DNA of 24,491 nt from 630D-37 sp037447295 (lineage in GTDB: Bacteria > Chloroflexota > Anaerolineae > Anaerolineales > Villigracilaceae), in the NCBI GenBank assembly GCA_037447295.1, contig JBBIGZ010000043.1, positions 1 to 24,491 on the forward strand. The letters are read 5' to 3'. Both the position numbers and the translations under genes were made by a program. Below the pieces are notes generated by a model. It was not told the DNA's origin. It did not search any database and was given only the letters and a program-made list of their open reading frames with translations. Position 1 is the stretch's first letter. The number at the start of each line of letters is the position of its first letter. Positions 13,616 to 22,236 of this stretch are shown one piece after another.

Positions 13616-15184
13616 TTACTGATGAGCAAGTGGTAACCCATATTCCAGCCCATCGGCCAGGGCCTGCCAGGAGGCCTCGATGATGTTGGCACTTGCGCCG
13701 ACGGTGCTCCAACGCGAGGTGCCGTTGCGCATTTCGATCAGCACACGGGTGGTAGCTTCGGTGCCGCTATCTGGATCGAGGATGCGCACCTTGTAATCCG
13801 CCAGCTGAAAGGCCTGTAATTGCGGATAGAATGGCAAAAGGGCCTTACGCAAGGCGCGATCTAAGGCGTTGACCGGGCCAACTCCTTCGGCAGCCGTGTG
13901 CACGATTTCGTTGCCAACGCGGATTTTGACTGTAGCCTCGGCAAAGATGCCACGCCCATCTCGATGTTCGACGTTCACGAAGAAGTCCACCAGTTCAAAC
14001 GGGCGACGGTAGTGCGGCTCTTGACGCTTGAGCATCAGGGCCACCGAAGCCTCGGCCGCTTCGAAGGAGAAGCCGCGCGCTTCCAACTCCTTTACCTTTT
14101 GGAGCACAGGCAAAACTTCTTCTCCTTCCACTTCTACCCCATACTCTTCCGCCTTGCTAAGCAAATTGCCGCGCCCGGAGAGGTCGGAAACCACGACGCG
14201 CGAAGTGTTCCCAACCAGGGAAGGATCGATATGTTGGTAAGAGCGCTCACTGCGGCGCATTGCGGCAACGTGTACGCCTCCTTTATGGGCAAAAGCTGAG
14301 CGTCCGACGAACGGTAGGTGCTCGTTAGGGGTCACGTTGGCTACTTCTGCGATGAAATGCGAGAGGGCATAGAGCTGTTTCAGGTTCTCTGGTGGGATGC
14401 AGGAATAGCCCATCTTGATCTGCAGATCGGGGATGATCGAGCATAGGTTAGCATTGCCACAGCGTTCCCCGACGCCGTTGATCGTGCCCTGCACTTGTAT
14501 TGCGCCTTCGCGCACGGCGATCAAAGAATTGATCACGGCGCATTCGCTGTCGTTATGGGCATGGATGCCAAAAGGCACACTGAGATGGGGACGCACGGCA
14601 CGAAGGATCGCTTCTACTTCCCAGGGAAGCGTGCCGCCGTTGGTATCACAAAGTACAACCATTTCTGCACCGCCGCGCATTGCGGCTTGAACCGTTTCCA
14701 AGGCGTAAAGTGGGTCTTCTTTGTATCCATCAAAGAAATGCTCGGCATCGTAGATCACCCGCCGACCGTTTGCCCGTAAAAAGGCAACGCTTTGCTCGAT
14801 GAGGCGCAGGTTGTCTTCCAAGGTTGTGCGCAGGACCTCGGTTACGTGCAGCGTCCAAGATTTTCCAAAAATGGTGCACCAGGTTGTGCCGGCTTCGAGA
14901 AGCGCCTGGAGGTTTGCATCGTCTTCTGGAGCAATGTGGGCGCGACAGGTCGATCCAAATGCGGTGATCTGTGCATGTTTCCATTCGATATCCGCAGCGC
15001 GGCGGAAGAATTCGGCATCCTTGGGGTTTGAACCCGGCCATCCGCCTTCGATAAAAGCGACGCCGAATTCATCCAAGCGTTGGGCAATACGGATTTTGTC
15101 GCGAGCCGAAAGGTTGAATCCTTCTCCCTGCGTACCGTCGCGTAGCGTAGTATCGTATATCTGCACCACTTTGGAAAATACCAT
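13616..15184 (-). CDS. cimA: (R)-citramalate synthase
   Basis: It condenses pyruvate with acetyl-CoA to (R)-citramalate, the first step of threonine-independent isoleucine synthesis in the cytoplasm. The 522-residue protein has the LeuA-superfamily motifs DTTLRDGTQGEG (residues 11-22), HAHNDSE (208-214) and NGVGERCGNAN (236-246), and a C-terminal LeuA-type regulatory domain (about 380-520). TLRDGTQGEG, with Thr-Gln-Gly-Glu in place of the Glu-Gln-Ser-Pro-Gly of LeuA, and the overall length match the Geobacter/Leptospira-like citramalate synthase group, not 2-isopropylmalate synthase. AGGAGGT precedes ATG 15184. It is the last gene of the operon, 11 bases after leuD, whose product with LeuC would process citramalate to the 3-methylmalate level. 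Homocitrate synthase is a less likely alternative. Confidence 0.9.
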   Translation of the reverse strand: MVFSKVVQIYDTTLRDGTQGEGFNLSARDKIRIAQRLDEFGVAFIEGGWPGSNPKDAEFFRRAADIEWKHAQITAFGSTCRAHIAPEDDANLQALLEAGTTWCTIFGKSWTLHVTEVLRTTLEDNLRLIEQSVAFLRANGRRVIYDAEHFFDGYKEDPLYALETVQAAMRGGAEMVVLCDTNGGTLPWEVEAILRAVRPHLSVPFGIHAHNDSECAVINSLIAVREGAIQVQGTINGVGERCGNANLCSIIPDLQIKMGYSCIPPENLKQLYALSHFIAEVANVTPNEHLPFVGRSAFAHKGGVHVAAMRRSERSYQHIDPSLVGNTSRVVVSDLSGRGNLLSKAEEYGVEVEGEEVLPVLQKVKELEARGFSFEAAEASVALMLKRQEPHYRRPFELVDFFVNVEHRDGRGIFAEATVKIRVGNEIVHTAAEGVGPVNALDRALRKALLPFYPQLQAFQLADYKVRILDPDSGTEATTRVLIEMRNGTSRWSTVGASANIIEASWQALADGLEYGLPLAHQ

Positions 15185-15195
15185 CTCTCCACCTC

Positions 15196-15783
15196 CTAGA
15201 AGGTATGGGATTGTTCAAAGGCTTCGATCTGGGGCAAGAAGCGTAACAAGTATCCCATCTCGTCAATCCCCTCCAGCAGGCAAGTTTTGTTGAAGGGATC
15301 GATCGGGAAGTGAGTTTGCCCATCAGGATAGTACAGCGTTTGGGAAGCCAGATCGATTGTGAACTCAGCCTTCGGATCACGGGTGACAATTTCGAAAAGT
15401 CTCTGCAAAGTTTGTGCATCTACTACCACGGGAAGCAGGCCGTTTTTCAGGGCATTGTTGCGGAAGATATCGGCGAACGAAGAAGCGATCACAGCGCGAA
15501 TGCCCCAGGCGATTAGGGCCCAGGGGGCGTGTTCACGGCTCGATCCGCAGCCGAAGTTATCCCCGGCAAGTAAGATCTGGGCTCCCTGCGCTTGTGGTTG
15601 GTTGAGAATAAACTGCTCGTTTGGGCGACCATCTGGATAATAGCGCCAGGAGTAGAACAACGCTTCGGCCAGGCCGCTTTTATCGGTGACCTTGAGGAAT
15701 TGTGCCGGGATGATCTGATCAGTATCAATGTTGTCAATCGGCAGCGGGATGACGTGCGAGGTGAGCGTGATGAATTGGGGCAT
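15196..15783 (-). CDS. leuD: 3-isopropylmalate dehydratase small subunit
   Basis: This 195-residue protein is the swivel-domain partner of LeuC in isomerising 2- to 3-isopropylmalate, and probably citramalate to 3-methylmalate. Visible marks are IDNIDTDQIIPAQFLK near the N-terminus and NFGCGSSREHAPWAL at about residues 75-89, the substrate-recognition loop of LeuD and aconitase domain 4. The length is that of the longer bacterial LeuD type (about 200 residues) as opposed to the short archaeal-like type (about 165). GGAG lies six bases before the ATG. It is 10 bases after leuC and 11 before cimA. Confidence 0.95.
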   Translation of the reverse strand: MPQFITLTSHVIPLPIDNIDTDQIIPAQFLKVTDKSGLAEALFYSWRYYPDGRPNEQFILNQPQAQGAQILLAGDNFGCGSSREHAPWALIAWGIRAVIASSFADIFRNNALKNGLLPVVVDAQTLQRLFEIVTRDPKAEFTIDLASQTLYYPDGQTHFPIDPFNKTCLLEGIDEMGYLLRFLPQIEAFEQSHTF

Positions 15784-15793
15784 GGCAGGCTCC

Positions 15794-17197
15794 TTAGCTC
15801 AAAAGGGTGCGCGGATCGACGATGAAGCCGTGGACGGCAGCGGCCGCGGCGGTCAATGGGCTGGCGAGGAAGGTACGCCCGCCTTTGCCCTGGCGACCTT
15901 CAAAATTGCGGTTGGTGGTTGAAATGGCATATTCGCCGGGCTGAAGTTGATCGCCGTTCATGGCAATGCACATGCTACAGCCGGCATGACGCCATTCGGC
16001 GCCGGCCTCCTTGAAGATCCGATCTAGTCCTTCCGCTTCGGCTTGGCGACGCACGCTTTCCGAACCAGGGGTGACGATCATGCGCACCCCCGGAGCGATT
16101 TTGCGTCCCTTGAGCAAGGTTGCCGCTTGTCGCAGGTCCGAGAGCCGCCCATTCGTGCAGGAGCCGATGAATACTACGTCTATTTTCTGCCCCAGCAGCG
16201 AGTTGCCCGGGTGCAAGTCCATGTATCGCAAGGCTTTTTCCAGCGTGGCGCGTTGATTGCTATCGGCGATCTGCTCGGGGTTTGGAATGCGGCCGCCGAT
16301 CGGGATGGCCATAGCCGGGGTCGTTCCGTAGGTGATCATGGGTTCCAGGGCGGAGACCTCGAGCGTGATGCTTTTATCGAAGATGGCGCCATCATCGGTG
16401 GGCAGGGCACGCCAACGTACTAGTGCTTTTTCCCAGGCTTCCCCTTGTGGAGCAAAAGGGCGTCCATAGAGGTATTCAAAGGTGGTGTCGTCCGGCGCGA
16501 TCATGCCGGCTCGTGCTCCGGCTTCGATGGACATATTACAAATCGTCATGCGTTCTTCCATGGAAAGCAGAGGTATAGTGCTCCCGCGGTATTCAAAGAC
16601 ATGTCCGGTCCCACCGCCGACACCGATGCGGGCGATCAGCGCCAGGATGATATCTTTGGCCGAAACACCCTTCTGAAGCTGACCCTCTAGACGCACCTCG
16701 AAAGTCCTGGGGCGATTTTGGAGCAGACACTGGGTGGCCAGTACATGCTCGACTTCGGAAGTGCCGATGCCGAAGGCGAGCGCGCCGAAAGCGCCATGTG
16801 TGGAGGTGTGACTATCTCCGCAGACGATCGTCATGCCGGGCTGGGTCAGGCCGAGCTCCGGGCCGATGACATGGACAATGCCGCGTTGCGGATGATCCAG
16901 ATCCAACAAACGGATGCCGAATTCGGCGGCGTTTTGCTGCAGGTGACGGATCTGTCGGGCAGCTAGTGGATCGGCTAGGCTGAGATTGGGTCGAATGGTA
17001 GGGATAGAATGATCGATTGTCGCAAAGGTGCGATCGGGACGACGCACCTTCAGGCCGCGGCGACGGAGCCCATCGAATGCTTGCGGCGAGGTGACCTCGT
17101 GGATCAGGTGCAGGTCAATATAGAGCACGGCTGGTGCTCCGGCTTCCTGGGCCGCGAGGTGAGCTTCCCAAACCTTCTCGAAGAGGGTCTTCGGCAT
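15794..17197 (-). CDS. leuC: 3-isopropylmalate dehydratase large subunit
   Basis: This is the iron-sulfur subunit of isopropylmalate isomerase, 467 residues, the usual length of bacterial LeuC. CGDSHTSTHGAFGALAFG spans residues 126-143. The three ligands of the 4Fe-4S cluster are Cys347 (FIGSCTNGR), Cys407 and Cys410 (HAGCSMCIAMN). NFEGRQGKGGRTFLASP near 431-447 is a further family signature. With LeuD it serves leucine synthesis and, given cimA in the same operon, probably isoleucine synthesis. AGGAGG precedes the ATG. The gene starts nine bases after leuA. Confidence 0.96.
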   Translation of the reverse strand: MPKTLFEKVWEAHLAAQEAGAPAVLYIDLHLIHEVTSPQAFDGLRRRGLKVRRPDRTFATIDHSIPTIRPNLSLADPLAARQIRHLQQNAAEFGIRLLDLDHPQRGIVHVIGPELGLTQPGMTIVCGDSHTSTHGAFGALAFGIGTSEVEHVLATQCLLQNRPRTFEVRLEGQLQKGVSAKDIILALIARIGVGGGTGHVFEYRGSTIPLLSMEERMTICNMSIEAGARAGMIAPDDTTFEYLYGRPFAPQGEAWEKALVRWRALPTDDGAIFDKSITLEVSALEPMITYGTTPAMAIPIGGRIPNPEQIADSNQRATLEKALRYMDLHPGNSLLGQKIDVVFIGSCTNGRLSDLRQAATLLKGRKIAPGVRMIVTPGSESVRRQAEAEGLDRIFKEAGAEWRHAGCSMCIAMNGDQLQPGEYAISTTNRNFEGRQGKGGRTFLASPLTAAAAAVHGFIVDPRTLLS

Positions 17198-17206
17198 CCC
17201 GGCCTC

Positions 17207-18871
17207 CTAGAGGATGATCCCGTAATCGTTGCTCACGCCGGTTTCCCGTTCCATGCGCGAAACGATCATGTTGTTCAGTGCGCTCAAGTAGGCCTTGGCA
17301 CTGGCGACGACGATATCGGTATCGGCGCCATGACCGCCGTAAATGCGTAGGCGTTCTTCTTCGGTTTGTGCATCTAAAATGGTGCTGCTTTTGCCGTTTT
17401 TCGGGCGGATGCGCACCGTCACTTCGCCGATGGCATCGATCCCTTCGGTGACGGCATGCACGTTGTATTCCACCAGCTCACAAGGCACGTTGACGATGGC
17501 GTCAATCGCTTTGTAAGTTGCGTCTACCGGGCCGGTTCCTTGGGCGACCTGCGTGTGGAAGGTGCCATCCGGCAGGCGCAGCTGCACACGGGCGGTGGGT
17601 GTGTTCACGGTCCCGCAGGTGACTTCCATGCTGCTCAGGCTGTAGAGTTCGCGCATTTGATAGCGTTCATCGTTGACCAGCGCTTCCAGGTCGACATCAG
17701 TGATCACTTTCTTGCGATCGGCTAGTGCCTTAAAGCGCTCAAAGACGCTATCCAGTTCGACTTCGCTCAAAGGATAGCCCAGTTCTTCCAATCGCTTGCG
17801 CAAGGCGTGGCGGCCGGAATGTTTTCCAAGGACGAGGCGGCTCTGACGCACACCGACATCTTCCGGACGCATAATTTCATAGGTAAGCGTATGCTTAAGC
17901 ATGCCGTCCTGATGGATGCCGGCCTCGTGGGCGAAAGCATTCGCTCCAACGATGGCTTTATTCGGCTGGACGATGATGCCTGTGTAGTTAATTACCAGTT
18001 TGCTCACGCGGGCGATCTGGGTCGTATCGATATCGGTTGTCAATCCGAGTACTGGGTAGCGCGTTTTCAAGAGCATAACCAGCTCTTCAAGGGAAGCATT
18101 GCCGGCGCGTTCGCCGATCCCGTTGATGGTTACTTCTGCCTGGCGGGCGCCAGCCAGGATACCGGCCAAGGTGTTGGCCGTCGCCAGGCCAAGGTCATTG
18201 TGACAGTGAACGGAAATGGTGATCCCCTCGTGCATGCCCGGTGTGTTTTCGATGATCCCTTTGATCAGACGATAGAACTCGGATGGAATGGTGTAACCGA
18301 CGGTATCCGGGATGTTCAGGGTGGTAGCACCGGCTTTGATGGCTTCTCCCAGCACAACGTATAGGAATTCGGGATCGGAACGTCCGGCATCTTCGGGTGA
18401 GAATTCCACATCGGAGCAGAGCGAACGGGCATAAGCGACCATTTCGGCAACGCGTGCGATGACTTCTTCGGGTTCCATGCGCAGTTTATATTTCATGTGG
18501 ATCGGAGAAGTGGCCAAGAAGGTGTGAATGCGCGGTTTCTGGGCTTCGCGCACGGCTTCCCAAGCTTTATCAATATCCTGCTTGTTGGTCCTTGCCAGCG
18601 CGGCGATGACCGGGATTTTCTGTCCCTCTTGCGGATCTTTCGGGTTACCGAGCTCGATGGCAATGCGGCGCACGGCCTCGAGATCATCGGGCGAGGCCGC
18701 CGGGAAGCCGGCTTCGATGATATCCACGCGCAGCTGTACCAGCGCACGCGCTATCTCTAGCTTCTCTGCTGAGGTCATCGAAGCACCGGGCGATTGTTCT
18801 CCATCTCGGAGGGTAGTATCGAAAATTTTGACGATATTACTGCTAATTGCTTCGTTCTTTTCCAGGATCAT
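17207..18871 (-). CDS. leuA: 2-isopropylmalate synthase
   Basis: It joins acetyl-CoA and 2-oxoisovalerate, the committed step to leucine. The 554-residue protein has FDTTLRDGEQSPGASM (residues 17-32), HCHNDLGLATANTLAG (222-237, metal-binding His residues) and NGIGERAGNASLEE (250-263). A linker contains HEAGIHQDGMLKH. The C-terminal regulatory domain (about 405-525) includes GTGPVDATYKAID, where leucine feedback binds in known LeuA enzymes. AAGGAGGT precedes ATG 18871. It lies 13 bases after ilvC and nine before leuC. The enzyme should be regulated twice, by leucine at its allosteric domain and by the leader attenuator at the operon. Confidence 0.96.
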   Translation of the reverse strand: MILEKNEAISSNIVKIFDTTLRDGEQSPGASMTSAEKLEIARALVQLRVDIIEAGFPAASPDDLEAVRRIAIELGNPKDPQEGQKIPVIAALARTNKQDIDKAWEAVREAQKPRIHTFLATSPIHMKYKLRMEPEEVIARVAEMVAYARSLCSDVEFSPEDAGRSDPEFLYVVLGEAIKAGATTLNIPDTVGYTIPSEFYRLIKGIIENTPGMHEGITISVHCHNDLGLATANTLAGILAGARQAEVTINGIGERAGNASLEELVMLLKTRYPVLGLTTDIDTTQIARVSKLVINYTGIIVQPNKAIVGANAFAHEAGIHQDGMLKHTLTYEIMRPEDVGVRQSRLVLGKHSGRHALRKRLEELGYPLSEVELDSVFERFKALADRKKVITDVDLEALVNDERYQMRELYSLSSMEVTCGTVNTPTARVQLRLPDGTFHTQVAQGTGPVDATYKAIDAIVNVPCELVEYNVHAVTEGIDAIGEVTVRIRPKNGKSSTILDAQTEEERLRIYGGHGADTDIVVASAKAYLSALNNMIVSRMERETGVSNDYGIIL

Positions 18872-18884
18872 ATGGACCTCCTTA

Positions 18885-19955
18885 TCAAGGTGTCTGGTTT
18901 CGGTTTTTTCCCCAGTTTTCGGGGCGTAAGGCGCGCACCATGGCGCCGGCCTGCCACATTTCGGAATTGCGCATGGCTGTCAGCTCCTTTTCCAGTTGCT
19001 GACGATAATCCGGGCGGCTATTGGCCTCTAGTACAATGCGTGCTTCCTGACCGGAGACGACACTTTCATATAATTTTTCAAAGACGGGCATGACTGCATC
19101 CCGGAAGCGATCTTTCCAGTCCAAGGCGCCGCGTTGAGCGGTGGTGGAGCAGTTGGCATACATCCAGTCCATGCCATTTTCACCCACGAGGCGAATCAGA
19201 GATTGGGTGAGTTCTTCCACGGTTTCGTTGAAAGCTTCGGAGGGAGAGTGACCGTGGCGACGGAGCAGGGTATATTGGGCTTCCATGATCCCAGCCAAGG
19301 CACCCATCAATACGCCGCGCTCACCGGTGAGATCGGAATAAACTTCGTGCTCGAAAGTGGTCGGGAAAAGATAGCCAGCGCCAATAGCAATTCCTAAGGC
19401 GATGACGCGCTCACGGGCACGCCCGGTGTAATCCTGATAGACGGCGAAGCTCGCGTTGATCCCTGAGCCGGCCAGGAAGTTCGTCCGCACACTGCGCCCC
19501 GATCCTTTTGGCGCCACCAAGCCAACATCTACATAGGGCGGCGGAACAACGCCGGTCAGGTCTTTGAAGGTGACGGCAAAGCCGTGGGAGAAGTAGAGCA
19601 AATCGCCTTCTTTCAGGTGTTCAACAATGTGCGGCCATTGTTCTCGCTGGCCGGCATCTGAGAGCAGGTATTGGATCACCGTGCCGCGTTCGGCGGCCTC
19701 TTCGAGAGAGAAGAGCGTCTCTCCCGGTTTCCAGCCGTCGCTCAGGGCGCGTTCCCAGCTCGGGGTCCCTGGGCGTTGGCCAACGATCACATGGAAGCCG
19801 TTATCTCGCATATTGAGTGCCTGTGCCGGTCCTTGCACGCCGTAGCCGATGACGGCGATCACTTCGTCCTTAAGCACCTCGCGGGCCTTTTCCAAAGGAA
19901 ATTCCTCGCGGGTGATTACCTCTTCCTCTACGTTACCAAAATTGATCTTTGCCAT
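18885..19955 (-). CDS. ilvC: Ketol-acid reductoisomerase, Bacteroidetes/eukaryote-like form
   Basis: It converts acetolactate and acetohydroxybutyrate to the dihydroxy acids with NAD(P)H. I chose ATG 19955 (356 residues) because AGGAG lies seven bases upstream and MAKINFGNVEE is a normal IlvC beginning; the longer frame to 20051 overlaps ilvN. The Rossmann motif is IGYGVQGPAQALNMRDNG (37-53). GQRPGTPSW, SDGWKPGETLF, YFSHGFAVTF, LVAPKGSGRSVR, YSDLTGERGVLMG and the block NGMDWMYANCSTTAQRGALD follow. These match the longer IlvC type of Bacteroidetes and fungal Ilv5 better than the common bacterial class I enzyme (GYGSQGHAHALNL, about 330 residues). It lies 22 bases after ilvN and 13 before leuA. 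Confidence 0.95.
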   Translation of the reverse strand: MAKINFGNVEEEVITREEFPLEKAREVLKDEVIAVIGYGVQGPAQALNMRDNGFHVIVGQRPGTPSWERALSDGWKPGETLFSLEEAAERGTVIQYLLSDAGQREQWPHIVEHLKEGDLLYFSHGFAVTFKDLTGVVPPPYVDVGLVAPKGSGRSVRTNFLAGSGINASFAVYQDYTGRARERVIALGIAIGAGYLFPTTFEHEVYSDLTGERGVLMGALAGIMEAQYTLLRRHGHSPSEAFNETVEELTQSLIRLVGENGMDWMYANCSTTAQRGALDWKDRFRDAVMPVFEKLYESVVSGQEARIVLEANSRPDYRQQLEKELTAMRNSEMWQAGAMVRALRPENWGKNRNQTP

Positions 19956-19977
19956 TTCAAACTCCTGGGTGTGGATT

Positions 19978-20535
19978 TTAGAAAGCCATCTCGCCGGGAT
20001 CGAGAGTAGCTTCGTAGTAATTGCCCAAGCCAGGCATGCGCCGTATGCCACTTTGAGTGCCGCGGGTCATGGCGATTTGTCCTGTACGTGCCATTTCGAG
20101 AATGCCGATCGGGCGGAGCAATTCGATCATGCTCTCGATTTTGTCTTCTGTGCCGGTGATTTCTAGGGTGAGCGAATCTTGAGCCACGTCGATGATCCGC
20201 GCGCGGAAGATCGAGGCCAAATTGTTCACTTCGGCGCGGCGCTCCGGCCCGGCTTTGACTTTGATCAATGCCAGGTCGCGAGTGACGGTGGGCAGGTGGG
20301 TGACATCCTGCACATCGATCACGTTCACCAGCTTATACAAATTGGCCTCCAGCCGGTGGGCATCGGTATCGCCATTTGGGCATTCGACCACGATCGTCAT
20401 ACGAGAAATTTCCGGGTTTTCGGTGGGACCTACTGCCAGGGATTCAATGTTGAAGTTGCGCCTTCGGAACAGGGAAGCCACACGGTTCAGAACGCCGGGT
20501 TTATTTTCGACCAGGACGACAAAGGTATAACGCAT
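19978..20535 (-). CDS. ilvN: Acetolactate synthase regulatory (small) subunit
   Basis: This regulatory partner of IlvB has 185 residues. The N-terminal ACT domain is clear: VLVENKPGVLNRVASLF (7-23), then NFNIESLAVGPTE, and VECPNGDTDAHRLEANLYKLVNVIDVQDVT in adjoining pieces. The C-terminal half (RAEVNNLASIFRARIIDV, GILEMARTGQIAMTRG) is the ALS_ss_C domain. In known enzymes valine binds the ACT dimer and inhibits the holoenzyme. A tail of about 25 residues after MTRG (MPGLGNYYEATLDPG) goes beyond the usual end of E. coli IlvH and is of unknown use. AGGAGGT precedes the ATG. The gene starts nine bases after ilvB. Confidence 0.96.
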   Translation of the reverse strand: MRYTFVVLVENKPGVLNRVASLFRRRNFNIESLAVGPTENPEISRMTIVVECPNGDTDAHRLEANLYKLVNVIDVQDVTHLPTVTRDLALIKVKAGPERRAEVNNLASIFRARIIDVAQDSLTLEITGTEDKIESMIELLRPIGILEMARTGQIAMTRGTQSGIRRMPGLGNYYEATLDPGEMAF

Positions 20536-20544
20536 AGCACCTCC

Positions 20545-22236
20545 TCACTTTCCTCGCATAGGACGTTGAATCATTTCGTGTAGGGCTGCGCCTTGGGGTA
20601 CCATTGGATAGACCGCATCCTCGCGCTCGACGACGAACTCGATCAGGGCTGGACCTTTGATCTGGCGCGCCCATTGAAGCGTTTCCTGCACTTCTTCGGG
20701 ACGGGTAACGCGCCGGGCCGGCACACGATGGGCTTCGGCTAGTTTGATGAAATCCGGGGTGAGCATTTCGACAGCCGAGTAGCGTTTTTCAAAGAAGAAT
20801 TCTTGCCATTGGCGCACCATTCCCAGGAAGTTGTTGTTCATAATGGCCACTTTGATGTTAGCCCCCTCCTGGACGGCAGTGGTGAGCTCGGCAGAGGTCA
20901 TCTGGAAGCCGCCATCGCCAACGATCGCCCAGACTTCGCGCTCACGGTTGGCAAACCATGCACCGATCGCCGCCGGCAGGCCGAAGCCCATGGCGCCCAG
21001 ACCGCCAGAAGTGATCAGGCGATTGGGTTTGTCAAAGGCATAGTATTGCGCCGTCCACATTTGGTGTTGGCCGACGTCGGTGGTGATGATCGCATCCCCG
21101 CCGGTTGCGTTCCAAATCTCGCGTATCATATGTGCCACATAGAGCTTGCCATCCGGTTCCCATTGCATAATGCTTCGCCGATCGGCTTCTTCCTTCCAGG
21201 CATGGATTTGTGCCATCCATTCGGAGTGGTCGTTCTCTTCCAACAGCGGGATCAGCTCGTTGAGCACCGTTTTCAAGTCGCCGATCAAGGGTATGTCGGC
21301 GTAAACGTTCTTATGGATCTCGGCTGGATCGATTTCGATGTGAATCTTGAGGGCCTTTGGAGCATACGCTTTCAGCACTCCGGTGACGCGATCATCGAAG
21401 CGCATGCCCAGAGCGATCAACAGATCGGCGTTCTGGATGGCCATGTTGGTGTGTACTTCGCCGTGCATGCCCATCATGCCGAGGCTCAAGGGATGAGAGG
21501 CCGGGAAGGCACTTAGGCCAAGCAGGGTGCTTGCCACCGGGATATTGGCCTTGGTTGCTAGGTAGAGTAGCTCTTGTTCGGCTCCGGCCATCAAGATGCC
21601 GTGACCGCAAAGGATGACCGGCTGTCGGGCCTGATTGATTAGACGCGCCGCCTTCTTCACCAGGTGTGCCGGTGCGCGCATGATCGGCTGATAACCCGGC
21701 AGGCGGATCGGTGGTGGATAGGACCCGAATTCTGCCTCCTCAAATTGGGCATTTTTGCAAATATCGATCAAAACCGGTCCAGGCCGGCCACTGCGCGCAA
21801 TATGGAAGGCTTCATGGACCACATTGGCAATCTCATCAGCACGGGTGACCAGATAGTTGTGCTTTGTAATCGGGAGGGTAATGCCGGTAACGTCTGTTTC
21901 CTGAAAAGCATCGCTGCCTACCAAATGGGCCGGTACCTGGCCAGTGATGCAGACGATAGGCACCGAATCCATCATAGCGTTGGCGATGCCGGTCACCAGA
22001 TTGGTAGCGCCGGGGCCGGAAGTGGCCATAGCAACACCCACTTTCCCCGAAGCGCGTGCGTAGCCATCGGCCATATGGGCTGCGCCTTGCTCGTGACGCA
22101 CAAGCACGTGGTGGATTGGGTAGCTCAACATAGCATCGTAGACCGGCATGATCGCTCCGCCGGGATAGCCGAAGACGACCTCCACACCTTCGCGGACCAA
22201 TGCCTCCCATAAGATTTGCGCTCCTTTTAGTTTCAT
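20545..22236 (-). CDS. ilvB: Acetolactate synthase catalytic (large) subunit
   Basis: This thiamine diphosphate and FAD enzyme makes acetolactate or acetohydroxybutyrate from pyruvate. I chose ATG 22236 (563 residues): AGGAGGT lies upstream and MKLKGAQILWEAL is the family's usual N-terminus, while the frame to 22320 only adds sequence overlapping ilvD. The catalytic Glu is Glu49 in RHEQGAAHMADGYA. FAD-region marks include GMMGMHGEVHTNMAI and LGMRFDDRVTG. The thiamine diphosphate motif begins GDGGF (440-444) and ends at NNN (467-469). The ATG overlaps the ilvD stop codon as ATGA, so translation is probably coupled. IlvN, encoded nine bases downstream, is its regulatory subunit. Confidence 0.97.
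   Translation of the reverse strand: MKLKGAQILWEALVREGVEVVFGYPGGAIMPVYDAMLSYPIHHVLVRHEQGAAHMADGYARASGKVGVAMATSGPGATNLVTGIANAMMDSVPIVCITGQVPAHLVGSDAFQETDVTGITLPITKHNYLVTRADEIANVVHEAFHIARSGRPGPVLIDICKNAQFEEAEFGSYPPPIRLPGYQPIMRAPAHLVKKAARLINQARQPVILCGHGILMAGAEQELLYLATKANIPVASTLLGLSAFPASHPLSLGMMGMHGEVHTNMAIQNADLLIALGMRFDDRVTGVLKAYAPKALKIHIEIDPAEIHKNVYADIPLIGDLKTVLNELIPLLEENDHSEWMAQIHAWKEEADRRSIMQWEPDGKLYVAHMIREIWNATGGDAIITTDVGQHQMWTAQYYAFDKPNRLITSGGLGAMGFGLPAAIGAWFANREREVWAIVGDGGFQMTSAELTTAVQEGANIKVAIMNNNFLGMVRQWQEFFFEKRYSAVEMLTPDFIKLAEAHRVPARRVTRPEEVQETLQWARQIKGPALIEFVVEREDAVYPMVPQGAALHEMIQRPMRGK

Noticed and set aside
17807..18364. 185-codon plus-strand frame
   Set aside because: It is antisense to leuA, with no motifs and no ribosome-binding context.
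20803..21516. 237-codon plus-strand frame
   Set aside because: It is antisense to ilvB. Long antisense frames are expected in codon-biased DNA, and the translation shows no family motifs.
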